Shown piece by piece: positions 33,901 to 45,989 of a stretch of DNA of 64,000 nt; within the stretch, counting starts at the first letter, position 1, and each line of letters begins with the position of its first letter. The stretch lies in the NCBI GenBank assembly GCA_010356995.1, contig ML996691.1, forward strand, positions 159,299-223,298, in the 5' to 3' direction. Position numbers and translations under genes: made by a program. Source of the stretch: Trichodelitschia bisporula (Eukaryota > Ascomycota > Dothideomycetes > Phaeotrichales > Phaeotrichaceae). Below the pieces are notes generated by a model, which was not told where the DNA came from, ran no database searches, and saw nothing but the letters and a program-made list of their open reading frames with translations.

Positions 33901-35198
33901 AGCCCTGAATAACTGTAATGATGCGCTGGCGCTCCTCTTCGCGGCCGACCTGGTATGTGGGCAGGTTGAAAAAGGATGAAATGTCCTTTTGGGCAATCTT
34001 GAACGACTGGAGGCTCTCGGAATCGCCTTCTGAAAGCAGTGTACGTATCTGTATCAAGTCGTACTTGAGACCGGAGGTGGAATTGTAGCGCTCATCGATG
34101 TTTTTCTGCGTCATCCTCTGGATGACCTGCGACAGGGCGTCGGGAATCCCCGCGCGCTTGGATGATACAGGCAGGATGCGCCGCGAGAGCACATTCTGCA
34201 TTACCAGCAGAGGCGTGTCGCCCTCAAACGCGGTCTCACCAGTCAGCATCATCCAGAAGAGAATTCCCAGGCTGTAGATGTCGGTGCGGCTATCCGGTTC
34301 CGCGGGTAGACGGCCAGTCTGTTCAGGAGCGATAAACTGGAGTTTATGCTCGACACCCAGCTCCCGGCTGAGCGAGTACCAACCGGCCGACGTCAGGCCA
34401 TTCTCGAAGGAGCGCGTGCCGGAGCCGAAGTTCAGCATCTTGACTTCGCCAGACTCCACATTGTAATGGAAGGCTTCCGCACGGATCTCGCCGTGCACGA
34501 CCTGATTTCCGTAGTGCAAAATTTCGCAACACTCAGCCGCGCCGATCGCAAAATGAAGGAACTGGTTGAGCGGCATTTGGCTGCGTGTCCCAGATACCAC
34601 CTCTTTGTCCCAAGCACCCGAATTTCCGAGTCCTCTATATGCGTTTGGCCCAAAGTCGACCATACCCCAGAGATAGTTTTCACCCGGCTCTTCGAATATC
34701 GATACTACCAGCAGGTTTCCGCCGTTCCGCGGAGGCAGGCGCACAAACTCGATGGGGCGCACAAAGTGCTCGCATTTCTCATCGCTTGTCGCCACGACCA
34801 GCTTGACAAGCTGGAACTCGCGCTCGAGGCGCACCACGTGCTGCGAGATGCGGGCCACGACCTTGCGCGTACGGGGTTCGAGGGATGGGATATCGACCTG
34901 GCCATCGCTTTGCGATGACTTGTGCGAGCGAAAAGCCGGGCGTTGAGAGTTTTCGGGCGTTGTAGCTGTGCGCGAGGGACTTTGGCGAGAAGCGGGTTTA
35001 TGCGCGGAGGAGCTCTCGGAATTCGTGACGAGCTGGGTGCCGTAGAAGTGCCAACTGTCTGCAGATTATATTGTCAGTAGAGGCACCCTACTCTCTGTGC
35101 TGCTTACCATAGCTGGAGTGGAAAGGCTCCCTCTCGGTATCCCATTCATAGCCGGGGATCTCGAAGAGTCGTTGTAAGACGTCCCCGGGGCTCTCCAT
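27914..35198 (-). CDS. Group X hybrid histidine kinase (kinase-like, AAA ATPase, GAF, HisKA, HATPase, receiver)
   Basis: Five exons, 35198-35108, 35058-32327, 32278-30861, 30817-28304 and 28256-27914, give about 2365 aa. The intron at 32279-32326 is 48 nt and in frame, so its removal is likely but not forced. Order: a protein-kinase-like domain (residues about 100-385; APEQTG and DIYSLGILFWMML present), an AAA/NACHT-like ATPase (Walker A GAAGLGKSCL near 550, Walker B IILSLDDLQYAD near 712), a helical TPR-like region, a GAF domain (about 1665-1815), HisKA with FLANVSHELRTPLTG (phospho-His about 1875), HATPase with DTGIGIP and GGTGLGLSICK, and a receiver with LVLMDVQMPVLDG (phospho-Asp about 2195). 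It matches fungal group X kinases related to fission-yeast Mak2/Mak3, which sense peroxide through the Hog1/Sty1 pathway. The start at 35198 was chosen because exon 1 has no upstream ATG in frame. The C-terminus carries four hexapeptide repeats (EEQSNA type). Confidence 0.93.
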
Positions 35199-37695
35199 AT
35201 TGAACAGCGTCGGAGCGCGCGGGCAGGCGCGGAGGGGTTGGGTGGGGGGGAGGGTTGTGGAGAAGCGCCTTAAGCTCACGACGCGTCAGACATTGGTCAG
35301 GGAAGCAGTGGTGAGCCTAGGGAATGATAGAGGAGAGTATGGCGTGACAAGCAGGGTAGCGGTTGGCGTATACGGTAGTGTCAAGTACAGGTGTTTAGTT
35401 GAAGATGCGGACGGAGTACAGACTTGGAACCCTCACAAGGGAGTCTAGATTGCGAGCGAGCGGGGTGAGGTGATGATGGGGAATGGTGTCCAGTTGCAGA
35501 TGCGGGCGATGGAGAGAAGGAGCTAACGTGTAAGAGAGGGGAAATATGGGAATGTATCGATGCATGCACGCGGAGTCGCACTTCGATAGGGCGGAGATGT
35601 GGTTTTTCCATGCGACGAGAGGTCCAGTCAGATTGCGTAGACGTGGAACCGGAGCAAGCACCGAGGCTTGTAACGGCAAAGTACAAAGGGCAAAGTGCGA
35701 AGTGCGACTCTCTCTCTAGCAAGAACTCCACCCCCCACATGGCAAGGAAATGGTGACGACAGTGGCGGTGCAGCAATCATTCCCACACTCGGCTTCCTTG
35801 TTCTTTTCGTGTTGCAGCTCCATCTGCAACTCCCTTGGCACCATTGACCGTCGCTGACTGGAGCCGCATATGCACAAGTGTTACTACTCACTAATTTATG
35901 TAACAGGAACTTCGGAACATTAAGTACACCTTGGCTAAAGAAAACGAGTAGTGGTACATCTTCAATATGGACATCTTGCAGCAACGAAGAAGAGCACGTT
36001 CCCATCCGGTACTATGCAATATGGTCATCTAAGGATGATGTGGCTAGGGCGAACAAGCACATCGATTAACTCAAGGAACGGACTGAAAGATGAAGTCGAT
36101 CAGGGAAAACAAGCGTATCGACTAAGTCAAGGTAGACGCCGATCGCATCTCAATTCGCAAGATCGAACAGGCCCGTAATGCCAGAACTTCCATAGCGCTC
36201 CTCCATACACTGTAAAAAGTCGCGAGGGAGGCCACCAGGAATGCTCGCATCTGAAATTCAAAGCTATGTAGACAGCCTGGCAGTCCCTGAGGGGATATTA
36301 CAGAATGAGTGCTGGTTCGACGAACCAGCCAGTCACGGAGGGCCATGAAAGACCAACATTTGAAGCTCCACAGCCTTGGTCAAGAAGACCTAGATACCCG
36401 TGCCTCCGACAATCTGGACTGCACAAAGAGCTGACGATTGAGTATTATAACTCATCACGGGGACTTCGGAAGACCAGAGTGTCAAAGTAGTAGACTAGAC
36501 CCCATATACTTGAGCATCGTGATGTCGAGAGGCCGCGTATTTTTCTTGCAACCGAAGCTGAAGGCCAGTCTGAGCCATTCAACCGAGCCGCCATAAGAAG
36601 GTACAACTGCGGATATCAATATATGAGAGCAAAATTAGCTCTCCGTTCGCCCCCGAAACCGTCGGCATTCGAGCTAACGTGGTTGACGTCATATATAACG
36701 TGAGGAGAGTTGGCCGTCTTTGAGCCTGACATCCACATGTCCGCTACTCGTAAGGAGGTTGTTTATGTCATCTTCATTCCTCCAAAATAGGCTCAAAGGC
36801 GAAGACGTCATGAAGATGTGCAGCATATCAGTATCCAAGGAAGACCCATTCGGAGCATTGGCCAGAGACATGGCCGAAATAAGTGGAAGCCAAAGGATGG
36901 CTCGTTGGCCAAAGGGCGGTGTTTCAACCTCTGTCATTCTGTCATCTCCATGCCCTTTGAGGTCGTCGTTAAATAGCGGGGAACCGGAGCCTTGACCGAT
37001 GCTAAGCGACAGAGAGCGTCGCTCGTTCGACCGAACTTGGATGTGTTGATTTTGGAACTCCGTAGGATTCGCGGTTTCATCCTAAATCTCCGAGTTCGTC
37101 AGTTGGAGTCTGAATACTTAGATCGCAGACTTCGGCGGAAGCGGTCCCCTTGGCCAACAAAGGACTTTGAAGTCGACATGACTGAAGAAGCAATGAAGAT
37201 GCAAAAGGTCAACAAGCCAAAAGGCACAGGATGGTTCATGTGGGAAGAAGATGGCCCAGTGCTGAGCTGGGTGAGCTGAGCTGAGTGAGGGGAGCAGATG
37301 GGTACATATGCTACGGTGGTACGACGTTATGCAGATGGTGCAGATAATGCAACGGGTAACGGCATTCAGCGGAGTACTACGTAGTAGCCGACGAGGGGAA
37401 GGTGTTTTGGAGTGGTGAAGGGAAAGTCGGAAGAGAGTCTCGGGACTGCAGTGGTCTCGAAACCTGTCCACTCTCTTCTCTCGCCAACCTGCAGCACACT
37501 GCCCGCAGTCCTTCAACGTGGTTACCCCCAGTTGCCCCACACCACCACACCTTCCAAGCAACGCCGGCCCGCTTCAGGCAACGTCAACAATAATTCACAC
37601 CCCAAGCATCGTCACCACCCACTTCGCATTGAGCACTATGGTCCCGTGCTAAGCTGCGCAACCGTTCAATAGTCATGCACTAGACATGTCATAAA
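35199..37695. other. 2.5-kb intergenic stretch between divergent genes
   Basis: Contains the promoters of the histidine kinase gene (left) and the ankyrin-DIL gene (right). Around 35970-36140 short motifs recur (ATCGATTAACTCAAGG and ATCGACTAAGTCAAGG). Between 36690 and 37280 both strands have small protein-like frames (for example minus 36937-36689, starting MTEVETPPFGQRAILW, and plus to 37279, ending KGTGWFMWEEDGPVLSW), but none has an identified family or a convincing gene model. A decayed gene is possible here. Confidence 0.4.
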
Positions 37696-40204
37696 ATGGA
37701 TTTCCACTCCGATCACTCTCCCGTGGAGCCAACGTCACCGCACAAGCGTGACCTCCCCTCCGACCTCCCGCGCAGCCTCGACGACCGCCGCAGCACACCC
37801 GTCTTCGGCGGCGAGACTGAGATTTACGATGCCTGGCAAGGTAATCCCACCGTAGCTTCCCGTGTGGTGCGAGACTGAGAATCATACAGGGCAGTCACAG
37901 TTCCTCACGACTCCGATCCCGGCCCGCCCGCTGAACTTCAACCTGTCGCTCGGAGACCATCCCACATATGGCGACGATGCAGACACACGTCGCATGTATG
38001 ACAGCGACGACAAGTTGGTACAGATGCTAGCGTCACAGGCGCGCCTAAAGGAGGGCAATGTCGTCTCGGGCGAGGATGCCATCCTAGCCGACCCGAAGCT
38101 GTCGGACGCGGAGAAGCGCGCGGCGCTCCAGGGAATGTTCACCATGGCAGCTTCGAACGGCGAGGTGGAGCGCGTGCGGAGGATGCTGGATGGTGAAGCG
38201 AAGGCATTCATCGACGTTAATACTCCGGATGCCGACGGCACGCCGCCCCTCATCTACGCTAGCTGCTTTGGCCACCAGGAGGTCGTATCGGCTTTGCTTG
38301 ATGCTGGCGCCGATGTTAACCGGCAGGACAAGAACCAATGGAGTTCGCTCATGTGGGCCATGACCAACAAGCACAAGGGCATCGCGAAGCTGTTGCTTGA
38401 CCACGGCGCGGACCCGGATGTCAAGTCTTCGGCCGGAAGGACGGCGCTTGACTTTCTCGGAGCCAATACTGAGATGTCGGAATACCTTCATGAGAGCGGC
38501 TACAACATCGGAACCGCCGGCGTTACGGATGATTTCTACAATGCCGGACTCTCCGAAGACCGATTCGAGGAGGAGATGGCAGAAAACGAAATGAAGCGAC
38601 GAATGATGATGGAAAGTGCGATCAACCTGGAGGTTGATCTGGGGAACTTGGGACTCGACGAGCAGCCTGAGGTGAGTTTTGCTCCAATGTGAATTGCAAA
38701 GCTAAGCCCACAGTCACCGGACGGTTTGGAAGAAGAGCAGGAGTTTATGTGGGATCGTTGCCTAAATGATCAAATGTTTGTCTTTCAAGAAAGTGAACTC
38801 GGTCGGATACTGGACATCATCATCACAAACATGACGCCACAACGATCCCCATCACAGAAGCCCGTACCTGCCAACATTCTCTTCCTCAGTGCCCGATATG
38901 CACATTACCACGCCAGTCCAGAGCTCCTTGAGGAGCTTCTGCTCAATGCCATGGACAAGATTAACGATATAGTAGAGAGGTTCCAATGGGATATGACGAT
39001 CCTTGCATTCTGGATGTCGAATGCGACTTTGCTATTGCACTACCTCAAGAAAGACCGCGGGCTCTCAAGCGCGACCGCGAACTTCCAGTTACACCTTGCC
39101 GAGCTCATCAACGAAATCTTCATCTTGATTATACGCGACGCCGAACGGCGAATGGACAAGGTCCTAGACGTAGCAATCCTCGACCACGAGACCATCCCCG
39201 GATTCGAGGACGTCCACTTCCAGAATGAATGGAAGATCTTCCGGTCAAAGCCCAAGCCAAAGCCGCCAGAGCCGCTGGAGAAACGGTACCGCCCACCGTC
39301 CCCGAAACGGCGCGCTCAAGTCTCTCCCCGCAACATTACCTCTCTACTATCATCCACTCTGTTCGTCCTCGAGCTATACGACATCCACTCCGTCATCATC
39401 GCCCAAGTGCTCTCCCAGCTCCTCTACTGGCTCGGCGCAGAACTCTTCAACCGCATCCTCGGCAACCGAAAATACCTCGCCCGCACCAAAGCCATGCAAA
39501 TCCGGATGAACATCTCAACCCTCGAAGACTGGGCCCGGACCAACAACCGCCAGCCCGACCACTACGAAAACGGTTCCATGACCTCCACCGGCGAAAACAC
39601 AGTCGACGCCGCACGGCGCCACCTCGCCCCCGTAGTCCAGCTCCTGCAGTGGCTGCAGTGCTTCTCCTCCCTCGGCGAAGACTTCGAAGCCCTCGTCGCC
39701 ACAATCCAACAGCTCCCCCGCCTGACGCCCCAGCAACTCGTCCACGCGGTCAAGTACTACCGCGCCGAGGTCGGCGAGAAGGGGCTCCCCAAGCCGGCGA
39801 CTAAGTATCTGGCCGATTTGGCCCGCGAAACGGCGGAGCGGAGGAAGAAGGCCAAGCGTCTATCGGCCGCCGCCCCGCCCTCGCCGTTGCCCGGCCAGGA
39901 ACCGCGCACGCCGACGAGTGAGAACCCGCCGCCGGGCTTCGCGAGCCCGGGCACGCTGTCGCCGGATGCGTTCCCTGAGGCGGCCGATCCGCCGGATAAT
40001 TTACTTCTGGACCCGACGCTCATGCTCCCGTTTTCGCTGCCGACGAGCACGGATATGCTCGTGAGTTATGGGGCGGGGTTTGGGGGGCTTAATCGGGAGA
40101 GGGAACGGAAGTATATACCTAGTGTGCCGGCGGAGTTTTTGGCTAAGTTTGATACTGGGGGGCGGAATGGGGAGACTGAGACGGGCGGGGGGAAGTGGAT
40201 GTAG
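37696..40204 (+). CDS. Ankyrin-repeat plus DIL-domain protein
   Basis: Three exons, 37696-37840, 37890-38671 and 38714-40204, with introns of 49 and 42 nt, give about 805 aa. Two to three ankyrin repeats lie around residues 120-230 (DGTPPLIYASCFGHQEVVSALLDAGADVN is split here as DGTPPLIYASCFGHQ and EVVSALLDAGADV, followed by KHKGIAKLLLDHGADPD). A dilute (DIL) domain follows from about residue 330 to 640: PANILFLSARYAHYH, ILAFWMSNATLLLHYLKKD, ALYDIHSVII-like LELYDIHSVIIAQVLSQL and WLQCFSSLGEDFEAL. DIL is the cargo-binding tail of class V myosins, yet there is no motor here. The tail is Pro-rich with LMLPFSLPTSTDM. A role in vesicle or organelle positioning is inferred. Confidence 0.9.
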
Positions 40205-40219
40205 CGGGCTTTGTATCTC

Positions 40220-40274
40220 GATATCACGAGTTTTGCATATGGATATCACGAGTTTTGCATATGGATATCACGAG
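40220..40274. repeat. 22-bp tandem repeat, 2.5 copies, just past a stop codon
   Basis: The unit GATATCACGAGTTTTGCATATG is repeated exactly at 40220 and 40242, with a partial copy at 40264. It starts 15 bp after the stop codon of the ankyrin-DIL gene and so lies in its 3' untranslated region. Confidence 0.9.
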
Positions 40275-40631
40275 GGCGGGCTGGGCTGATTATGCGGGGA
40301 CGGGATGTGCCGTGCGGGGTGGGGGTTCAGCCTCCTCCGTCACTGGGGATGGCGGGGAAATGAGATGAATGCATGTCCTCGAAACTCCACACCTTTTTGA
40401 CTTGTCGGTATCGTGATTGCACATAATCAGCAGCAGTGCTTAACAACCTCTTCCGCGACTCGTACCGGTAGTAGCTATCTCACCGCCATCCTTCCCCCAC
40501 AAAGGGCAAGTTAGCACGCCGCGCCGCACCCACCAATCAGCGTCGGCATAATCGTAATCTACCTCGGTAGCGCGCCCTCAACCGACGGCCGAAGAACGCA
40601 TCTCGATGCCGCGAGCGCTGCGGGCCGACGT

Positions 40632-40637
40632 TATAAA
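40632..40637 (+). promoter_or_regulatory. TATA box candidate of the cytochrome b5 gene
   Basis: TATAAA in the context GACGTTATAAAGCGG, 140 bp before the start codon at 40777. Between it and the ATG the sequence is pyrimidine-rich and A/C-rich, as in many fungal leaders. Confidence 0.5.
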
Positions 40638-40776
40638 GCGGAAACAGGCCACACTCCCATATCCCACTTCCCCACGCCGACCACACTTCAAATACCCACG
40701 CTTCACCCACCTCTACACCCAATAACCCCGAACCCACAACTCCCACCACTCCTCAACAACCCTCACAGCCTTCACA

Positions 40777-41098
40777 ATGACGACAACCTACACGAAATCC
40801 CAAGTCGCATCGCACACCACCGACGCGGCCGGCATGTGGATCATCATCGACGGGGACGTGTACGACGTCACCAAGTTCAAGGATGAGCACCCCGGTGGAC
40901 CCAAGATCCTCAAGCGTGTTGCGGGGAAGGATGCTAGTAAGCAGTTTTGGAAGGTAAGGGCTGCCCCCTACTCTCATATCTTTGAACCTCATATTCTTGA
41001 ATATCCTGCTAATTGGGGAAAAGTATCACAATGACGGCGTGCTCAAGAAGTACAAGCCCAAGCTGCAGGTGGGGACGATTAGCGATGCGAAGCTGTAG
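40777..41098 (+). CDS. Small soluble cytochrome b5-like haem protein
   Basis: Two exons, 40777-40953 and 41024-41098, with a 70-nt intron, give 83 aa. The haem-binding motif DEHPGG is at residues 36-41 (axial His 38) and the second axial His is His 61 in FWKYHND, formed where the exons join. The product stops right after the domain (VGTISDAKL), with no membrane anchor, so it is smaller than the ER-bound electron donor of desaturases (about 120-140 aa). It could serve as a free electron carrier or be an outlier family member. Confidence 0.9.
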
Positions 41099-41848
41099 AC
41101 GCCCTCCCGCACCACCCCTCTTCAACCTCCTCGACAACGATTTCCGAGGCCCCCAGCGGTGGCCCCCCTTTTGCAAGGCGCAGCGCACGGCTATGGATCT
41201 ATGATAGATTAGACACCTCCGGCCTCACTTCCCTTACTTTCTGAGCAGCTTTGGGTTCGGAAAGCGGGCATTGGGCTTTGTACACAAAGTGCGGATTAGC
41301 AATTGCGGATGATTTAGCAGCTACATTGTACACTTGCTTTCTGCTGCCTAGATACACTTCCCCATCACACGTACTGTCTCCTGTGCCGATATCTGCACTC
41401 CGAATATCTCCCATGCTATGCCCGTCGCTCTGCAGCGCTGCCTCATGCCCGCGCGCTCAATCCCGCATCTCGCCCATTCTCAACCCCAAACCCGCCCATG
41501 AGGACCCGAGTCCAAATCCAAGGAAACAAAACGACAGTCCCAAGTCCCTCACACGATTTCATCCATCCCAAAGTTCAACCCATGAACATGCCCCCAACTC
41601 CATAAACGGCCCAAAAAAAAACAGATGCGGCGCAACAGTGGCAGGAAATACAAAGTCTGAAGAAAAAGTCCAACCAAAAAGAGCATATACAGGGATATCA
41701 CAAATCAGCACCCAGGTTCCAACACGCGCCAATCCAAGCTGTCCTCACAACTCAGCCCTCACAAAAACCGTAGAATATACAACCAGATATAAGCGCAAGG
41801 AAAGCCCCATAGACAAGACAAAAAGGTGCAAGACATTACCGCAAAACA
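41099..41848. other. Intergenic stretch between converging genes
   Basis: The 3' flanks of the cytochrome b5 gene and INP1 meet here. AC-rich sequence fills 41440-41830; no coding region or repeat is supported. Confidence 0.4.
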
Positions 41849-43635
41849 TTACTCCTTCGAACTCGCCTTGTGCAACGGGATGCCAAAATCATCCTCCTCA
41901 TCCCAAGCATCCTCATCCGCACTACTCTCCCACTCACACGGAATACGCCGGCGCCGGTTCGTCCCAGCCGCCCGCGCAAAGCCATACACATCAGGCACAC
42001 CCCGCACAATGCGCGCCGCAATCTGCAGCATCATAGCAACGAGGTGCGCAGGCGGCCCAATGAGCAGCGAGTACGTCTTCTGCACCAGTGCCGCGCCCAG
42101 CTGCTTCTGGCGACTAGGCGGGGCCTTGGGCGCGAAGATGGCGAGGCTGTTAGTGGCGGCGGCGCTGCGCTCGAAGGAGTTCTGGCGGTTGCCGGTGGGG
42201 AGGCGACGCAGACGAAGGCTTTCGGAGGGTGGAGGGGTGAAGACGTCGAGCGCGAGGTCTGGCACTGAGTCGCCGTCTGAATCGCTAATTAGCGTTGGGG
42301 TCGAGGGGTCGGAGCCCGAGTGGGTGTCGTCGGGGAGGCGGTGCGGGCGGGGAGAGTGCCCTGGACGAGGGGTGCGGATGATGGTGGCGTCGGAGCCGTC
42401 ACGACGGTGGCCGCGGCGGCGCACGGCTGCGAATTGCTCGACGATGTCGTTGCCGGGTGTGTGGACGGCCGAGTGGAAAGCCTGATCTTCATTATTCGTG
42501 GCGTCGTCGAACGAGTGGAACGAGTCGCGGCTGGAGACTAGGCTGAGGGTGTCCGGCTCCTCGCCGGTTTCTTCCTGGATGGTCGGCGACATGGAGAGCA
42601 GGGGCTTGATCGGCTGCCGGACGGGCATTGTGACGGATCGGTTCAACTGTAGTAGTCGAGGTCGGAGTGAAAGCCGGGCCATCTGCGGAGATCCAGACGG
42701 GCTGACTACCACACGCTGCGGTGGATCGCCAGCCTCGGACGCGCTGTTCGTCTCTTCATCGTCTGCGACCGAGCCTTCGCCGGGAGTCTCGTGGTATGCC
42801 GTAGTAGGGGTAGAGTCTTCGTCAGACTCTTCGCGTGCCAGTCGTCGCTGCTCTGCCTCCTCTGGTTCCCAAACTCTGTTCAACTTCCACCGCTTAGCGC
42901 GTTGTTGGGGCTTAGTGCTCTGACGAACGAGGGTCTGTGGTGGAGGTGCGGTTGGCGTGACGAAACCGCGGCGGAAAGGTGACGGTGTCTTTTCGTACTG
43001 TAGAATGATACTCAAGACGTTCTTGAAGTCCTCGACTCTCTCACCATGTTCCGGTCCGCCAACTGGGAGTTCGATACGGTAGAAAGAGCCCTCGCGGACT
43101 CGCAACACGAATTTGGCATCTTCGTCGACGCACCAGCATTGCGACCTGGGGAGAATTGGGTGAAGGAGCGGACCGGAATTAAGAAAGGAGACGCCTGAGC
43201 TGGGGACACGGTAGACTCGCAGCGGGCCTAGGACGATGTCAGTCGCTGATCAGTTCCAAATCGGATCGCTCAAACAGCAATTGGTGTCGCTCAGTTACAA
43301 TGAAAATGTAAAAAGTCACAGCGCTGAACGGAAGCAGACTTACCAGAAGCCAGAGTGCGCTCCGTTGGATATGCCCACGGCAAAGTACCGTCCACGTCAC
43401 CAGCACCAGCAGAGGCCGGACGACGCGCAGCAGCAGGTACGCTGAACGAAACAACCTTCGCGACGGAAGATGCAAACAAAGTTTCGACGCTACCAGCAGC
43501 AGACGATGCCTGTTCGCTCGCGGGAGCAATGAGTTTCGTAGGTAGGGTGTGAACGCGACGCGTGCCGGGATGCAGGAACCTGGAGCCAACGTCGCAAGTA
43601 GATTGCTCCGCAGAAGCTTGGTGTTGGTCGGCCAT
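41849..43635 (-). CDS. INP1: Inheritance of peroxisomes protein 1
   Basis: Two exons, 43635-43344 and 43227-41849, with a 116-nt GTAAGT-TAG intron, give about 556 aa. Inp1 anchors peroxisomes at the cell cortex so that some stay in the mother cell. The conserved core PLRVYRVPSSGVSFLNSG, then LPRSQCWCVDEDAKFVL and SFYRIELP, is assembled across the junction and matches the family's N-terminal PH-like region (about residues 98-175). The rest is Ser/Pro/Asp-rich and probably disordered, with a C-terminal hydrophobic segment (LIGPPAHLVAMMLQIAARIV). The N-terminal 95 residues are low-complexity Ala/Ser. Confidence 0.88.
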
Positions 43636-44738
43636 GGTTCCGGGGGCGGGGAGGAAGACGCAATGACGTGCGTCTCTTAGTTCATGCTTCGACGACGAAA
43701 AACAGACGGCGGACTGGACTGGCAGCGAGACACGTCGACAGAGAGACGACGCACCAAAGCTGCCGGTGCAGAAGTGTCATGCACGAAGAGCGCGCTGGAG
43801 TGGGGAACCGGAAGAGTTGAAGAGGAGGGAGTTGAGTTTAGGCGCTGGGGTGAAAGGGGAGCGGGCCACTTGTTGACCTGGGCTGGCGGGCGGGGAGAGG
43901 GGGTGGGGGTGGTTGGGTTCGGCGAGTGGTTGAGAAACAAAGCGCCGGGTCCCCTGCCTTAGTTTGGGGGGCTACTTTTATAGTTGATGATGAGATGAGA
44001 GACGAAGTTTGGAGAAAGAGAAGAGTGGAGAGTTGGGAGTTGAAGAGAAGGAGATGAAAGAGGGGAAGACGAGCCGTAGACGGTTGAAAGCGAGGGATAC
44101 GGAGACGAATGATTAGGTGAGGCGTGACTGCAGCGCTCAGGTTTCGCCCTTCTGCACTCTCACTCAGCCCATCTGGCCTTCTTGTGCTCCCCCAGCGCTG
44201 TCCAGCCAGGCGTCAAAGGGAAAAGGCAGTGGCGCATGTCACCACCCCCTCACTGTTTGGCATCCTGTCCTCTCATGTTCGCCTCTTGCCTTGTCATCTC
44301 AGGCACCCAAGGCGCATCTTTCCCCATTGCCCCTGGCGCCAAAACAAGAGGCGAATCACATGTGATCAGTGTTTGAGCCACAAGGCTCTCAGGCAGACAT
44401 CTTGGCATCAATGAAATCAAGCAGAATCCCGACATCATCTTCAATTGTTGCTAGGCATCTCCAAAACATCCACACCGTTGCGCTTTGCTCAACGTGACGC
44501 CTTCTGTGCTCTTCTTGCTGAGTTTAAAAGATCGAAACAGCGGCGGGCACTGTGTCAGAGCTTCCTCTTCCTCAATTTGCTGCCTGCTTGATAGCTCGCG
44601 TGTCTTGCCACACCTGTCGTCATCGCTTCTGCCCCAACCCCAACCACCACTACCCTTGTCCTTGCCATACTGTAGTAGCTTGACCTCCAGTCGATCAAGC
44701 ACCAAGCCGTCGCAGAATGCGAATTCCTACTCTCCACC
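43636..44738. other. 1.1-kb intergenic stretch between divergent genes
   Basis: Promoters of INP1 (left) and of the UsgS-like gene (right). A purine-rich stretch fills about 43970-44110. No coding region is supported. Confidence 0.4.
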
Positions 44739-45970
44739 ATGTCCAATTTTGATCCTGATGCCATTCTGCGCGGCGTGCAGCTGACTGCCGTTGGCGCCAA
44801 CACTGCCTTGCGCAATCCGCGCCTCTTCACCACCGATCACTATCGCCAAGCTGCCTTAGCAGTCAGTATCGGCATAGCCGTCAGCCTTCTCGTCTCCATT
44901 CCTGTAGGCTCCATCTGCTCTCTCCTGTACTCGTCTAACCTCGCAGGTTCATCTTGTCAAGGCTCTGATCTGGTGCTTTGGCTTCTTCGTTGACTTGACC
45001 CAATCGACGTGGGATAACGATGTCATCGACACCTTGAAGTTTATCGAGAACTCGGTGCTGCAGGCACCGTTCTTCTTCATGTCGTTGATGCGCTACATCA
45101 CGCCCACCCTCGACAATGTGTGAGCAGCTGCACTAGTCCAACTCCATCTTCGTTGCTCACGTATCTAGCTTCATGGACTCGCTTGCCTGGGTTGACCAAA
45201 CCTACTACCACAAGCACAAAGCGCAAGACCCGAAGGATCTACGTCAGCCCTTCTACCAAAACCTCAACCAGTACTCTGTTCACGGACCGACCGGGGAGAA
45301 GAAGAAGCCTTCGGTTGCCATCAAGGCTTTTGTCTATCGCTTTGGTCGCAAGGCTGGCATCTCCCTCGCAGTCTACGTGCTCTCTTTCCTTCCCTATGTC
45401 GGCCAGTTTGTGCTTCCAGCGGCCAGCTTTTACACCTTCCAAAATGCCGTCGGTACGAAGCCAGCCGTGTTCATTTTTGCCTCGTCCCTAGCGCTCCCCA
45501 AGCGATATATTATCGTCTTCCTGCAGACGTACTTTTCGTCGCGGAGTTTGATGAGAGAACTGGTAAGTTAACTCTGTACTAATTGGCCCTTCTGATTTCC
45601 GCAGCTCGAGCCGTACTTTGCCCGCCTTCGGTACACGCCAGAGCAGAAGCGGCGCTGGTTCAAGGACCGCGAGGGCGTGCTCTTTGGCTTCGCCATGGGC
45701 TTCTTCACCCTGTTGAAGATTCCGCTCGTCGGTGTACTCATCTACGGAATCGCCGAAGCCTCAACGGCGTATCTGATCACCAAGATTACCGAACCGCCGC
45801 CAGCACCCGCACAGTCGAAGGAATGGATGGATGAGCACGTGCGGTGGAAGAACAAGCATGAGTTTATGGCGATACCGTTTGCGCTGCTTGATGAGCCGTT
45901 CCCGCATGGGCCGAAGCCAGTAGAGTCGATTAGGGTGACGGAGCCGCTGCCCGGTAAGGAGTTCCTTTGA
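44739..45970 (+). CDS. UsgS-like multi-span membrane protein
   Basis: Four exons, 44739-44903, 44947-45119, 45169-45562 and 45605-45970, with introns of 42-49 nt, give about 365 aa. Membrane segments include AALAVSIGIAVSLLVSIPV, LVKALIWCFGFFVDL, ISLAVYVLSFLPYVGQFVL and GFAMGFFTLLKIPLVGVLIYG, a layout like that of EI24/CysZ-type proteins. Fungal annotation uses the name transmembrane protein UsgS for this family; its function is not known to me. The C-terminal tail is polar with a Pro-rich stretch (EPPPAPAQ). Start ATG at 44739 (CACCATGTCC) has a good context. Confidence 0.8.
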
Positions 45971-45989
45971 ATAGCTTCTCGTGGCATCG

